Origin: Lithodes maja
Taxonomy: Eukaryota; Arthropoda; Malacostraca; Decapoda; Lithodidae
Reading direction: 5' to 3'
NCBI GenBank assembly: GCA_037953745.1
Contig: JBAKBP010004300.1
Coordinates: 1 to 64,000 of the forward strand
DNA: 64,000 nucleotides
Shown here: positions 10,237-22,172 of the stretch, piece by piece
Layout of the letters: each line of letters starts with the position of its first letter
Position numbering within the stretch: position 1 is the stretch's first letter
Notes under the pieces: generated by a model
The model's input: the letters and a program-made list of their open reading frames with translations, nothing else
Told to the model about the DNA's origin: nothing
Databases searched by the model: none
Translations under genes and position numbers: made by a program

Positions 10237-13200
10237 TCAATCCAGTTGCCTCCCTATGCGACCCTCTGCCACCGCTGCCTCGTAGTCCGTGTCTGTCACC
10301 GTCGCTTGTTGTGGTGCAGACAGGTTTGTTCCCCTCAGGCACAGTAGTGCTGATCTGAGCAATGAGGACGATAGGCGCCACTTCATCCAGGCTATGACTT
10401 GGTTCCAGGGCTGTTGCTTCTTTTCTGCGATGATCTCTGCTAGCCTTGAATAGAAGCACTGGGCCCTGGGTCCCATCCCTCCAGATGTGGTGAAGACTAG
10501 TGGGGTACAGCTGCCTTGTTCGATATTTAGGATCCTTTCCATATAATTATGCCCTGACCTTCTCTTGTTCGTTCCTCCTGTGTGCAGCCTCCAGAAACAG
10601 CTCGCTGTAGCTATGGGCCATTGGGTTGAATATTCATATGTCTTGGAACGCTCGCTGTCCTCTTGTCGAAAAACCTCTTTCACTAACGTCCACTCGTGCT
10701 TCATTGGATGTGTTGGCCGTCCTGTGTTGCAAGATCTCTCCGTCCAAGGGAATGATTGGTGGTTCACACGCCACATCACGACACGCCTCTCTAAGCATGT
10801 TCGCCATTACGTCTCTCACTTCATCGTACCTGATGCTGATGAACCCTCCATTCTTACATATCATGCAATGGTCAGCATCGTTGTTGACTCCACAAACGCA
10901 TCGATCGGGCAGTCCTTAAATAGGCCAACCATACCTCAGTGCAATGGCATCAAAGTATTCTTGTTTGTTGAGGTTGAAGCCTTTTGCCTTGATTGGTAGT
11001 CTTATCAGCCAATTTGCAGCACCCGTTTCTTGTACTATTTGTAATTTTCTTACTAGTATCTGGGAAAGTTGGTGCATCAGCCGTGCCAGTTCATTTTTCT
11101 GTGAGCTGTGCCTCTATGACGTGATGGTCATTCTGATGTTGTAAATGTCTGCCTGGTCTACTTCCCCGTCAGAATCTTGTGCTACAATACGGTCAGTGAG
11201 AAATTCTGTTATTTTTACCGAGTTCTGGTGTTCCGTTGTCGCCCTCCTCACCGGATTGATGATTCCAAGCCCTCCCAACCTAGAAGGCAGTGCGAGCAAC
11301 TCCCTCTCTGTAGCACTCGGGGTGTGCGACTTTACCCACGCTGGGATGAGTTTGTCTCAAATGGCATCTTCCAGCGGTTGAAGTAATGCACTCACGTTTG
11401 GAACGGTTCGCATCAAGTAGGTCCAGCTATGTTTGACCTCATAATTATGTGAATGCCGAGTACGCAGCCTGTGGTTCCGTCTTTGCAATATTGGCCAGTT
11501 TTTCAATTTCTTTTACCCGCTCCCTGACCTTCTCTATGTATTGCTTCTTGAACTCTTCCGTGACGATCACCGCCCCAAGGTGACGCTGTCCGTCCTTTTT
11601 TACTACCACTTCACTACCGCTGAAAGCTTCTACAGCACTTTCATAATGTTCTGATTTTACTATTAATATTGACTTGCTGGCATTTGGACGGTACCCTATT
11701 TCTGGGCCTACACTTGATACTTGCTCCCACCAGTGCTTGAGATCGTTAACTTTTCCCGCTCCAGTGAGATCATCTGCATAGGCCACCTGATTGACTTGCG
11801 TCACCTCATAGCTTGTTAAGGTTTGCAACACTGAGAGACCTAATGTATACATTGCCATTGCTACAGGGTCACCTTGTGTGGTTCCTTCCATTGATTTCAG
11901 AGCTGATCCACGTCGTGTGTTCTGGTTGTTTACTATGGAGAGGTCGGTAGGCTGTTTATAGGTGTTCTCTACATAGGTGACAAAACTGGGGCATTTTACC
12001 TTGATGTTATATATTGCTGTCTTTCTGTTGATGGTGTTAAAGGCATTTAATGCATCCACTAGCAGTACAGCTTCACAGTCCACTTGCTCATATATTTTTC
12101 TTATTGCGTGAATTGCTGCCTCTCCCTCTGCTTGGTGGCCGGCACATACTTGGAGATTTTCGGCTGCTGACCGCACGTCATCTTTCACCACATCCATTAT
12201 GCATTTTCAGATGATTCTTCTTAGCACTTCACTCACTCCCACTGGTCTGCACCCTGGATTCTTGTCCAATGGTATTAGACGACAAGTTGTGAAAGCCTCC
12301 AAGTGTTGACAATTTTGGGCGGCTATCTTTCTTGCAAGAGCTGCCAGAAACCTAGGTAAGTCTGTTGCTGCAGGTCCGAAGACTGCACTACTCAGGATTG
12401 TTCTTCAACCATTTGCATCCAGCCCTGATGGGCCTGCACTGCCTTGTGTCCCGAGAGCCTTTTGCCAAATCATCTCGCCTGTGATTTGTTATAGATGACG
12501 GGGTTCGGTGGTATATAATCCCCCTCGAGCCTCCAACTCTCGTGGATACTAGGTTGTGGATGTTACTTTTCCAACAGTTTGATGGTGTCTCTTGTGACAG
12601 GCAACAACCCACCAGCTGCCTCCTTTGTCAGGGACCGTATTGCAGTGGCCACTTTACCTTGTCTCATCTGGTCGCCGAATATCCTGGCCTCGTCCTCAGT
12701 GTTTTCTCATTTTTACCGCTGCCTGCCTTGTCTCTCTTGTAATGCCCTGGCTTCACTGAGTAAGTCATCCATATAGTTATCATTCCATAGTTTTACTCTT
12801 TTTGTTAGCACAGTCACGTTTTCAGCTTGTTTACATTTCCGGTGAGTTTTTTGCCAGAAGAAATGTGGAATGCTGAAAAGTATCTTGAGAGCATACAGGG
12901 CTAAAGGTGTGTCGTAGTCATAATTATAAATGAGCATTCTCATCTCTTTCAACAGTCTGGTAGTGGCATCACATTTAGGTGGCTTGAATAATTTGTGTGC
13001 AGACCAATATACAAATTCCGGGTAAGCTGCATCTGTCCAAGTTTTAACTTCCTCTTCCCATAATCCTTTCCAGAGTAAGTTTCCACCTCTGCCAGCTTCT
13101 TCTGTGGGTCTATCCGGGGCCATCTCACCTCGTGCTTCCGCCTCCATTTGTACATCCCAAGGCTCTTCATTGTGTGGCATGTCGTCGTCATTTCCATCTC

Positions 13201-13618
13201 CTTCATTTGGCCACGTTGGAGGCATGTCTTCCTCTCTTGCAACTCGGTGGTCATCCACCCTTGGGTCTCTAGTGGGCTCCCCATTACCCCCCGCTTCTTG
13301 GGGTTCCCCTACTCCTCATGGGACCCCTGAGGCCCTTGCTTCTCCCCGTACTCTTTTGGGTTCCCTGCCACCGTGTCGGCCTCCCTCAGCTGAGTCCCTT
13401 TGCTCACTCTGGCAAGTTGATGCCGTCTCTCCTCTCGTTTCTGCTCTACTCAAAGGGTTATGACACTGGGAACCCTTATTACAGTCTGTCCATCTTTGTC
13501 CATTCTGCACACATTTGCATCAAGTACAATTGTGTTCATGTTTGGTACAAATGCATAATTTTTTGTTAGTTTTTGACCTTTGTGATAGAACTTCGTCTGA
13601 GCTTTCCTCATCCTCCAT
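10237..13618 (-). pseudogene. RLE-type LINE protein, copy 1
   Basis: This is the decayed counterpart of 15103-18383. Fragments in order from the right are: start codon at 13618; an acidic linker; an RT section (11445-12197) with LLVDALNAFNTINRK, GTTQGDPVAMAMYTLGL and VAYADDLTGAG; the block ALPSRLGGLGI near 11290; and the C-terminal endonuclease region with FTTSGGMGPRAQCFYS. It ends at the stop at 10237. Frameshifts and stops separate nearly every block, for example near 12388, 12200, 11440 and 10780. The RT active-site Ala-Asp-Asp survives. At the junction where copy 2 is frameshifted (near 17410) copy 1 lacks five bases and reads through. Confidence 0.8.
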
Positions 13619-13677
13619 CTTATCTTTATACCATTAATATATACAAATTTCTGTCCGTTCCTCTCCTTAGTCCTTAA

Positions 13678-14157
13678 CTCTTCTTTGGCGGCGCGCATCA
13701 TATGTCGAGTGAAAGAAATTTGGACTATGTGGCGGCTCACAACATAAGTCGTGTGGCATTTTCAGCACGTAATGTTGCTGAGAGAGAGAGACAAGTGGTG
13801 GCAGGAGAGTAGCGAGCGTATGACTGCTCCAGACCACCGCGGTGGACCAACTGACATGAATTCCACCCTCCTCCACCCTCTCACACTCGCTACATAGTGA
13901 ATTGTGTGGGGAAAGTACCGAATTACATGGTTTTTGCACTCGTGTTGCGCGGTTGTTGCAAGAAAACTAGCGGTCATACAAGGATCGTTGTGGTGTCATT
14001 GGAAAGCTCTGTTTATGCCCTTTCAGGGATAGATACTTGTTTTACACTCTGGGTCTTATTTAGGCATGAAAATGATCACGTAAACAGCCCTATTTTGGGT
14101 AAAAACACCCCGCTGGTGGCTAAATATTATTTACCACCTAGGCCGCTCGTTAGGTGT
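13678..14157. mobile_element. TTAA-flanked piggyBac-like MITE, family T3, copy a
   Basis: A 480-bp element lies between TTAA 13674-13677 and 14158-14161, inside the 5' UTR of LINE copy 1. The unoccupied site is visible in copy 2 at 18439-18442. It is homologous in reverse orientation to 48584-49053. The right end, inverted, reads CACCTAACGAGCGGCC; the left end reaches a GGCGGCGCGC block. A short open frame at 13667-13939 is not credible as a gene. Confidence 0.85.
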
Positions 14158-14752
14158 TAAAGATTAATGGGTCTAGTATAACTGTAGGCTGGTTCATAGA
14201 CCCGAACTAATATTATAGGAAACTATTTGAACAGTGCCTAATTATTGTAACTAAGAAGACGAGTTCGTACCAAAAATCAGAAAATCATCAAAGTAAACCT
14301 TGGGTAATCATGGATGGAGGATCTAATACATCCTATTTTCGATTTGCAAAGTAAACAGTTATCTATTCGATTTAGATCGTCCGTGAGTTTTGGTTTTATA
14401 CACTTTATTTGTTGGTTTCATTTTTGTTTTCATGCACATCTTAAACAAGCACTAAGTTATACGTATTACTTAAATACTTATAAATTTACCTTATCGTCCG
14501 TACGTAACCTGTGTAGCAACAACCAAATATATTTAAGTATGTGTCTACATATTGTTGTACTACAGTGTTTATTCCCTATCAGTATAATTGTTTGTCATAT
14601 TTGATATTCCCCCTGACAGACTGGTGGGATATATGTATTAGATTGTTATGTTGTGCCTGTATAATTTGGTGTTACTACGTGACATACACCAAATAAGTAA
14701 GCAACTAAACAGGACAACAAGGCGTTTTTACTTATTTTTAATCAAATTTCTA

Positions 14753-14775
14753 CTACTACTACTACTACTACTTGT
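14753..14775. repeat. (TAC)n microsatellite at the 3' edge of LINE copy 2
   Basis: About seven TAC units directly border TTGTACAACA and a T-run, the 3' terminus of the minus-strand LINE copy 2. About 97 bp between this and copy 1 (14656-14752) is unassigned. Confidence 0.8.
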
Positions 14776-17700
14776 ACAACATTTTTTTTTTTTTTTTTTT
14801 TTTAAATTCAACCACTCAGTCTGTGCATCCCCTCTTTGGACCCTAGACTAGGTCAGAATAGTCATCAAAGTGCCTGACTTTGTTGTCATTCAGCTACTTC
14901 CTATTCCGGGGTAAGCACTCAGACTCATCATCGTGGATTACTACTACTACATTGATTTTTATTTAATATTTTTCATACATTTCATGTTACTACTACTACC
15001 ATCACCACCTCCACCATCACCACCACCACTACCTTATATTTAATATTGTACACATACTAAATTTCACAAGCATCAGATACTACTATTCTACACCATGCAA
15101 CTTCAATCCAGTCTCCTTCCAATGCGACCCTCTGCCACTGCTGCCTCGTAGTCTACTTCTGCCACCGTCACTGGTTGTGGTGCACACCTTCTTGTTCCCC
15201 GCAGGCATAGTAGTGCTGATCTGAGCAATGAGAAAGATAGACGGCATCTCATCCAGGCTACGACGTGGCTCCTAGGCTGTTGCTTCTTCTCTGCGATGAT
15301 CTCTGCTAGCCTTGAATAGAAGCACTGGGCCCTGGGTCCCATCCCTCCTGATGTGGTGAAAACTAGTGGGGTAAAGCTGCCATGTTCGACTTGTAAGATC
15401 CTTTCTCCATATGTCCTGACCTTCTCTCGTTCGTTCCTCTTGTGTGCAGCCTCCAGAGACAGCTCGCTGTAGCTGTGGGTCATTGGGTCAAATACTCTTA
15501 TGTCAAAGAACGCTCGCTGTGCATTTGTCCAAAAGCCTCTTGCACTAACGTCCAATCTTGCTTCAGTGGATGTGTTGGCCGTCCTGTGCTGCATGGTCTC
15601 TCCACCCATGGGAATGAGTGATGGTTCGCTCACCACATCTCTACACACCTCCCTGAGCATGTTCGCTGTTATATCTCTTACTTCATCGTGCCTGATGCTG
15701 ATGAATCCTCCTTTCTTACATATCATGGTGTGGTCTGTATCGTTGATGGTTCCACAAACGCATCGATCGGGCAGTCCTTCAATCGGCCAATCATACCTCA
15801 GTGCAATAGCATCATTAAATTCTTGTTTGTTGAGATTCAAGCTTTTTGCCTTGATTGGTAGTGTTGTCAGCCAATTTGAAGCGCCCGTTTCTTGTGCTAT
15901 TTGTAGTTTTCTTGTTTGTCTCGGGTGAAGTTGTCCCATCAATTGTGCCAGGTCATTTTTCTGTGAGTTTTGCCTCTCTGACGTGATGGTCTTTCTGATG
16001 TTGTAGATGTCTGCCTGGTCTACTTCACCGTCAGAATCTTGTGCTATGATACGGTCAGTGAGAGATCCTGTTATCTTTACCGAGTTCTGGTATTCCGTTA
16101 CCGCCCTCTTCACTGGGTCGATGATTCCCATCCCTCCCAACCTAGGAGGCAGTGCGAGCAGCTCCCTCTCTGTATCATTCGGGGTGTGCGACTTTATCCA
16201 CGCTGGGTTGAGTTTGTCTCTGATGGCATCTTCCAGCGGTTGAAGTAATGCGCTGACATTTGGAACAGTTCTCATCAAGTAGGTCCAGCGATGTTTGACC
16301 CCATATGTGAATGCCGAATACGCGGCCTGTGGTTCCGTCTTTGCAATATTGGCCAGTTTCTCAATTTCATTTACCCATTCTCTGACCTTCTCCTCTATGT
16401 ATTTGTTCTTGAACTTTTCCGTGCCGATCACCGCCCCAAGGTGACGCTGTCCGTCCTTTGTTACTACCACTTCACTACCGCTGAAAGCTTCTACCGCCCT
16501 TTCATAATGTTCTGTTTTTACTATTAGTATTGACTTTCTGGCATTTGGATGGTACCCTATTTTTGGTCCTACCTCTGATATTTGTTCCCACCAGTGCTTG
16601 AGATTGTTGACTTTTCCCGCTCCAGTGAGATCGTCTGCATAGGCCACCTGCTTTACTTGCGTCGCCTCATGGCTTGTTAAGGTTAGCAACACTGAGAGAC
16701 CTAAGGCGTACATTGCCATTGCTACTGGGTCACCTTGTGTGGTTCCTTCCATTGATTTCAGAGGTGTTCCCCTTCGTGTGTTCTGGTTGTTTACTATGAA
16801 GAGGTACGCAGGCTTTTTATAGGTGTTCTCTACGTAGGTGGCAAAACTGGGGCATTTTACTTTGATGTTATGTATTGCCGTCTTTCTGTTGATGGTGTTA
16901 AAGGCGTTTGTTGCATCCACTAGCAGCACAGCTTCACATTCCACTTGCTCATATATTTTTCTTATGGCATGAATTGCTGCCTCTCCCCCTGCTTGGTGGC
17001 CGGCACACACTTGGAGATTACCGGCCGCTGACCGCACATCGTCTTTCACCACTTCCATTATGCATTTTCCGATGATTCTTCTCAGCACTTCACCCACTCC
17101 TACTGGTCTGCATCCTGAATTCTTGTCTAAAGGTATTAGGCGACAAGCTGTGTAAGGCTCCAAATGTTGACAATTTTGGGTGGTCATCTTTCTTGCAAGA
17201 GCTGCCAGAGCCCTACATAAGTCTGTTGCTGCTAGTCCGAAGATTGCTCTACTCAGGATTGTCCTCCAGCCGTTTGCATCCAGCCCTGATGGGCCTGCAC
17301 TGCCTTGTGTCCCTAGAGCCTTTTTCCAAATCATTTCGCCTGTGATTTGTTCGTATATGACGGTGTTCGGTGGTATATAATCACCCTCTAGCCTCTGACT
17401 CTCGTGGACACTACAGTAGGTTGTGGATGTTTCTCTTTCAACATTTGGATGGTTTCTCTTGTGATAGGCAGCAACCCCCAAGCTGCCTCCTTTGTCAGGG
17501 ACCTTATTGCAGGCACCACTTTTCCTTGCCTCATCTGGTCGCCGAATCTCCTGGCCTCGTCTTCATTGTTTTTCTTTTTTTGCCGCCGCCTGCCTAGTCT
17601 CCCTTGTAATGCTCTGGCTTCATTGAGTAAGTCATCCATCTTGTTCTCCTTCCATAATTTCATTCTTCTTGTTAGCGCAGTCACATTTTCGCCTTGATTA

Positions 17701-18737
17701 GATTTGTGGTGAGTTTTTTGCAAGAAGAGATGTGGAATGCTGAAAATTATCTTGAGAACATACGGGGCTAAAGATGTGTCATAGACATAGTTATAAATGA
17801 GCTTTGTCATATCGTTCAGCATGTTGGTGGTGGCACCACATTTTGGAGGGTTGAAAAAGTTGTGTGCAGACCAATATACTATTTCTGAGTACGTTGCATC
17901 AATCCAAATTCTTACTTCCTCTTCCCGTAATCCTTTCCAGAGTATGTTTCCGCCTCTGCCTGCTTCATTTGGCCCCCTTGGAGGCCTGCCATCCTCTCTT
18001 CCGTCTCGGTTGTCGTCTCCCTCTCTTGTGTCTCTTGTTGGCTGCTCATTATTTTCCGCTTCTTGGGGTTCTTCTATCTCTCTTGGGGCCCTTGAGTCCC
18101 TTGCTACTCCCCTTATTGTTTCGGGTTCCCTGCCACCCTGACGGCCTCCCTCATCTGCCTCCCGTCGCTCACTCTGGGAATTTGCTGCCGTCTCTCCACT
18201 CGTTCCTGTTCTACCTAAAGGGTTACGACAATTGTCCCCTTCATTACAGTTTGTGCAAATTTTATTTCTCTTCACACAACTGCAATGCTCACAGTTGTGT
18301 TCATGTTTGGTACATATGCAGCATTTTTTGTAATTTTTTGACCTTTGTGATGGAGCCTCGTCTGAGCTGTCCTCGTCCTCCATCTTATCCTTATCTCATT
18401 ATTATATCCACATTTCTGTCCGTTCCTCTACTAAGTCCTTAAATAGTAGGTCTAAGATAACTGTAGGCAGGTACACAGGTCCTAACGAATATTCTAGGAA
18501 ACTATTAAGCAGTGCCTAACTAAGAAGATGATTTGTGTCCAAAAATCAGCATTACTTAGATAACTATAAGTTTACCTTATCGTCCGTACATAGCCTGTGT
18601 AGCAACACTCAAAAATATTTCGGTATGTCTACATATATTGTTGTACTACAGTGTTTATTTCCTATTAGTATGATTGCTTGTCATATTTGATATTCCCCCT
18701 GACAGACTGGTGGGATGTATGTGTAAGATTGTTGTGT
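14776..18737 (-). mobile_element. Restriction-endonuclease-type LINE, copy 2 (nearly intact)
   Basis: A 4-kb non-LTR element: 5' UTR 18384-18737, a single long protein 15103-18383, and a 3' UTR 14776-15102 with a conserved 95-bp block, ACC/TAC trinucleotide runs and an A-tract. It is bordered by (TAC)n on the left and (ACT)n then (AAT)n on the right, so it may have inserted in a trinucleotide microsatellite. The endonuclease type places it in the R2/R4/NeSL-like superclade; I do not assign a clade. Confidence 0.8.
15103..18383 (-). pseudogene. RLE-type LINE protein, copy 2: Cys-rich N-terminus, RT, CCHC, restriction-like endonuclease
   Basis: The ATG at 18383 opens a protein of about 1,090 residues. 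Residues 20-55 carry a dense Cys cluster, CCICTKHEHNCEHCSC then CTNCNEGDNC, resembling CXC-type zinc motifs. A charged, low-complexity linker follows. The RT has LLVDATNAFNTINRK, GTTQGDPVAMAMYALGL and QVAYADDLTGAG, then ALPPRLGGMGIIDP. The C-terminus has a Cys-x-Cys...His...Cys knuckle (CVCGTINDTDHTMIC) and a PD-(D/E)XK-like endonuclease (RLDVSARGFW, FFDIRVFDP). It would nick target DNA and prime reverse transcription in the nucleus. One frameshift near 17410, five bases longer than in copy 1, splits it into 331- and 792-residue frames. I saw no other lesion. Confidence 0.85.
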
Positions 18738-18786
18738 CTATGACTACTACTACTACTACTACTACTAATAATAATAATAATAATAA
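18738..18786. repeat. (ACT)n(AAT)n microsatellite at the 5' edge of LINE copy 2
   Basis: About eight ACT units followed by about seven AAT units abut the 5' end of LINE copy 2. Confidence 0.85.
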
Positions 18787-18877
18787 TGACAATGACAAAA
18801 ACAATTATAATTTTTAATAAATACACTCATGTAAAAAAAAAATAAGTATAATAATACTTTCGAGATATATAAATGAG

Positions 18878-19270
18878 ATGACAGGGCTGAAAAATATAAT
18901 ACCAAAGAAGACCAGAAACCCATTCCCATCAACCGAAGGACCAACAACTTCCACATATAGAATTGCATCCATAAGAAGCCGGAGGAGAGACCGGAAACAG
19001 TCTCCCCTGGACAACAGCAACAACATACCTCAGTCACCCGTCTCACAGCTCCAGGAAAAACGCGCGGCCTCCGATACGCTTAATATACGTATGGAAGGAC
19101 ATCCGCTACAGTTTGCTGGTATGTGCCCTCAGGCGCCAGGTAAACAATGGCCGCCTACACCTGGCCCGGATATAGGCTACGAGGAGGAAGATTTTATGCA
19201 AATGAGACATCAACCTCCTTCATTCCTCTCAAGTTACCCTGGCGGTTCCATTTATCACTACCACCGCTAG
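18878..19270 (+). CDS. Unrecognised Pro/Arg-rich open frame (130 aa), doubtful
   Basis: I do not recognise this frame. It starts at the ATG at 18878 and has an Arg-rich stretch (IRSRRRDRKQ near residue 47) and a Pro/Gln-rich second half ending in a Tyr/His tail. There is no signal peptide, membrane segment or known motif. It lies between a microsatellite and a possible LTR boundary, so it could be the C-terminal end of a retroelement protein or chance. The opposite strand is also partly open, which weakens the case. Confidence 0.2.
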   Translation: MTGLKNIIPKKTRNPFPSTEGPTTSTYRIASIRSRRRDRKQSPLDNSNNIPQSPVSQLQEKRAASDTLNIRMEGHPLQFAGMCPQAPGKQWPPTPGPDIGYEEEDFMQMRHQPPSFLSSYPGGSIYHYHR

Positions 19271-20085
19271 GCGAGACAATGTTTGCAATTCAGCTAAACA
19301 AGAGGACAAATAGACCGCTCTATACAAGCCTCTAAATAGAGAGAGGCCTCCTATACTGTAAATAATTTATCCTATGTACACCTAGGCTTTAAGCTATTTA
19401 CTTTTATTATTAATAAATAAAACATACCATTCCCCACATAAACATGTATGCATTGTATTTTTAAGGCTTTAGACAACCACGCAACAAATCAGAAACGATA
19501 TTTCCCATGCCTCTCATGTTCCGGAAACACCCGACTTGTCACTCTCCGTAAAATCAAATACTACCTGGCCAAAACAGGGTAAAGCTAGGCAAGTCGAGGC
19601 ACTGTGTCCCATGGGTAACCTGTGGGGGAGTATATGTGAACAACTCGGCCGGATAGCACCATCTGTAGAGGCTAGCCAAAATCCTCTTAAATAGTGCCCT
19701 TCAAGCAGTGACGGTGTTTGGACGAGAGAGTGTGTGTAGGCTGTACCGGAAGTGACCTACGCTAGTGCTACCTGTGCGAGAGTACACCCGAGCCTCCCCC
19801 CTTGGCAACCAGGCCAAGAAGGACTACACACTCAGTCGTCCCCACGTGTGTCAGATCTCTACAAGGTTACTCTCTACTATACTCTGACTCAAATTAAGTG
19901 CTTCTTTTTTACTTATTATGTTTCGTGATTATTGCAAAGGTTGTGTAGGATATGTTATGTGTTCAAGTTAACGTAAATACCTATAATCTTTTATTCTCAC
20001 CTTAGTCCTTTTGTTACTCGTGTCGAGAGTACATACAAATGCTATCCTGGGATTTATTTATATATATACTGCGTAATACATATTC
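19271..20085. other. Unassigned sequence left of element B; possible old LTR start
   Basis: No gene seen. At about 19621-19632 the sequence TGTGGGGGAG precedes TATATGTGAACAAC, which looks like a polypurine tract followed by an LTR start. The BEL tract at 36660 is similar. A CT/AC-rich stretch and TATA-like AT follow. I found no second copy to confirm an LTR. Confidence 0.25.
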
Positions 20086-20089
20086 ATGT

Positions 20090-21903
20090 TGTGACGCACC
20101 CAGTGCTTTGCAACGCAACCTGATTGTACTCCTTGGTACTCGACTGTACCGCCCGTGATCTGGCTACCATCAGCCGCAATGTATATTGAGTGTGACAACT
20201 TATAACTATGTTCTTTGTATCTCTGCAAAGGTCTCGTCATGTGCTAACCAGTGGTGGGTTTTGTTTTAAGCCATGTCGAGACCTTCCATTTAATATGTAG
20301 TATCAATAGAGAAGTTGATAGATAAGACAATGGGAGTTCAGAGAGAGAGAGAGTGAGTTAGGATTCCGAGCAAGAGGGTAGCAACGCGCCACGCTGCCGG
20401 GGGGGTGGTTGCCAGACGTATGGACTGGTTGGCAGCCTTGCGCTTATAGCTAGGCGCGACAGGGTTGGTAGTCCATTGTTGCCTGCCTATGCTGCTTGGG
20501 CTGGGCCCATGTTGTCGTACAGTACATTGCCTGGAGGCTGGCTGCGTGTTCCATGACCAGGTTGCCTAGAACCTTTGAGATTCTAACATCCCTTGCCCTC
20601 TCTCCCAACTTCTCACGGTTGCACTCTTTCTCTCTGACGACATTACTCTCATTTCATTCTTCTCTCTATTTAAATGCATAACCTTCCCTTGAGGTCCTAA
20701 AGGAGTTTCAGCACTCGCCTCTCGTATTACTCTTAGGACAAGCATATATTTACATGTATTAGATTTAAGGGGTTAATGTGAACAGCGATCTTCTTGATGA
20801 GGATAGTTGGTGAACGTTCTACATGTTCACGAGTTATATGCCCCGCTCATCATCCCATTTGTGACTAGACTGGTGCCATGTGTAAGAGCCCGACCATGCC
20901 CAGGAGTTGTTTGTAGAGGGACGAGGACTTAGCCTTGATTTGCATACCGAGCCAGGAGCGAGTGTAGCACCCGAGACTACAGCTCGCTCGTAGTGCCGGT
21001 ATAGTAGAGTAACGTAATTTATCTGTCCTTGTGTTCTCTACAGTCTTTTCCTGGGTTCTCGCTTTCGGTGCTGGGACTCGTTGTTCCTGTGACTTGGCCT
21101 GCTAGCTAGAACACATGGGGATGATGAGTGGGATATATCTTTATTTTACTATGCATTGCAGCTCTCTTTAAGTATATGTCTATAACCCTTTACAATACAC
21201 ATTACTCACACACAAGACAACACTATTAATACTTTCATGTATCAATTAACTGCACTGTCGTTTTGCTGCTGTGTCCGGAGTTCTGTTGCGTAGGGCGCAT
21301 ACGGACTCGGAGGGGAGACAGAGTGAGAGAAGCGAAGTAGCCTATGCGGTAGTAGGCTACCGGCGCAGTACTGTTGCCTGCAACCTTTTAGTTATTCCAA
21401 GTATAGATTCATTATTATAATAAGTGACTACTATTTATGTTCCTCCCATGTGTATTATTAGGTATCTACTGGATCATGAACATCTTGTAACTATGCTACA
21501 TGCTAGTGCATGTTAGTAGGGGACAGTTAGTGTAGTGCATGCGCTTTCAAGTAGGCGTGTACATTTGTCATTTAGCATTTCACTGTCATACCTTTAGCCT
21601 GCTTCTATTCTACATTATTAGAGGCTTAATATTAACGTAGTTTCTTGAGTATTGTATTTCTTTAGTAATAACGTAACCTATAAATGTCTGAGGGAGTTTA
21701 GCCTCATAGCCTACCCCTGTTGTACACTTTCGCCGAGTTAAGGTACCTCGTTACCGTAGACGATAACTCTGTAGGGCGTTGGTGCTTTTGTTGTCTGGAG
21801 CATATAGTATTTGGGACTGGAATCGAGCGTGTCGTTGTCACTTAAGCCATTTCTGTCCTACGATCAAGAATCCCGAATATGTATTGCCGATCCAGCCATA
21901 ACA
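20090..21903 (+). repeat. Element B 5' LTR
   Basis: Starts TGTGACGCACCCAG and ends CCATAACA. Relative to the 3' LTR it shows small indels, such as a longer GA run near 20341 and four extra bases near 21489, plus scattered substitutions. The transcription start should lie inside, but I cannot place it. Confidence 0.9.
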
Positions 21904-21906
21904 AAA

Positions 21907-21914
21907 TGGCGACC
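21907..21914 (+). promoter_or_regulatory. Primer binding site, element B
   Basis: TGGCGACC lies three bases after the 5' LTR, complementary to a tRNA 3' end of the type GGTCGCCA. The same eight bases follow the 5' LTRs of elements A and C. I do not assign the tRNA. Confidence 0.7.
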
Positions 21915-22172
21915 TTGCACAAGATTCAGTAGTATCCTATCACATGTTTTTTTGGAGAACTATTCTATGCTACTTAGTAGAGCTGGCTAGAATTTTCTTG
22001 CATATTGGAGGAATTTTTATTGTGTCATTATTGTATTGGTGGACTTGCAGATTGTTTCGTTAGGTGTCTAGAGTAGAGTCATTCAAGCATCTTTAACATT
22101 TTGTGAGTCGAGACTGCAATTAGTAATAAGCACTTTTTTGTTTTTATGAACAGCAATTGTATAACCAGCACT

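Larger units (their letters stand above)
9556..14655 (-). mobile_element. Restriction-endonuclease-type LINE, copy 1 (decayed, with two nested MITEs)
   Basis: A full-length but mutated copy of the element at 14776-18737, in the same orientation. The shared 3' block at 9606-9700 (starting CAGTCTGTGCATCCCC) matches 14818-14910. The shared 5' block at about 14162-14650 matches 18430-18737. TTAA MITEs interrupt the 3' UTR (9717-10154) and the 5' UTR (13678-14157). Without them the copy is about 4.2 kb, close to copy 2. Confidence 0.8.

Noticed and set aside
10565..18442. Many plus-strand frames in the 10-18 kb region (for example 15500-15928 and 17864-18442)
   Set aside because: They are shadows of the minus-strand LINE protein, with no motif of their own.
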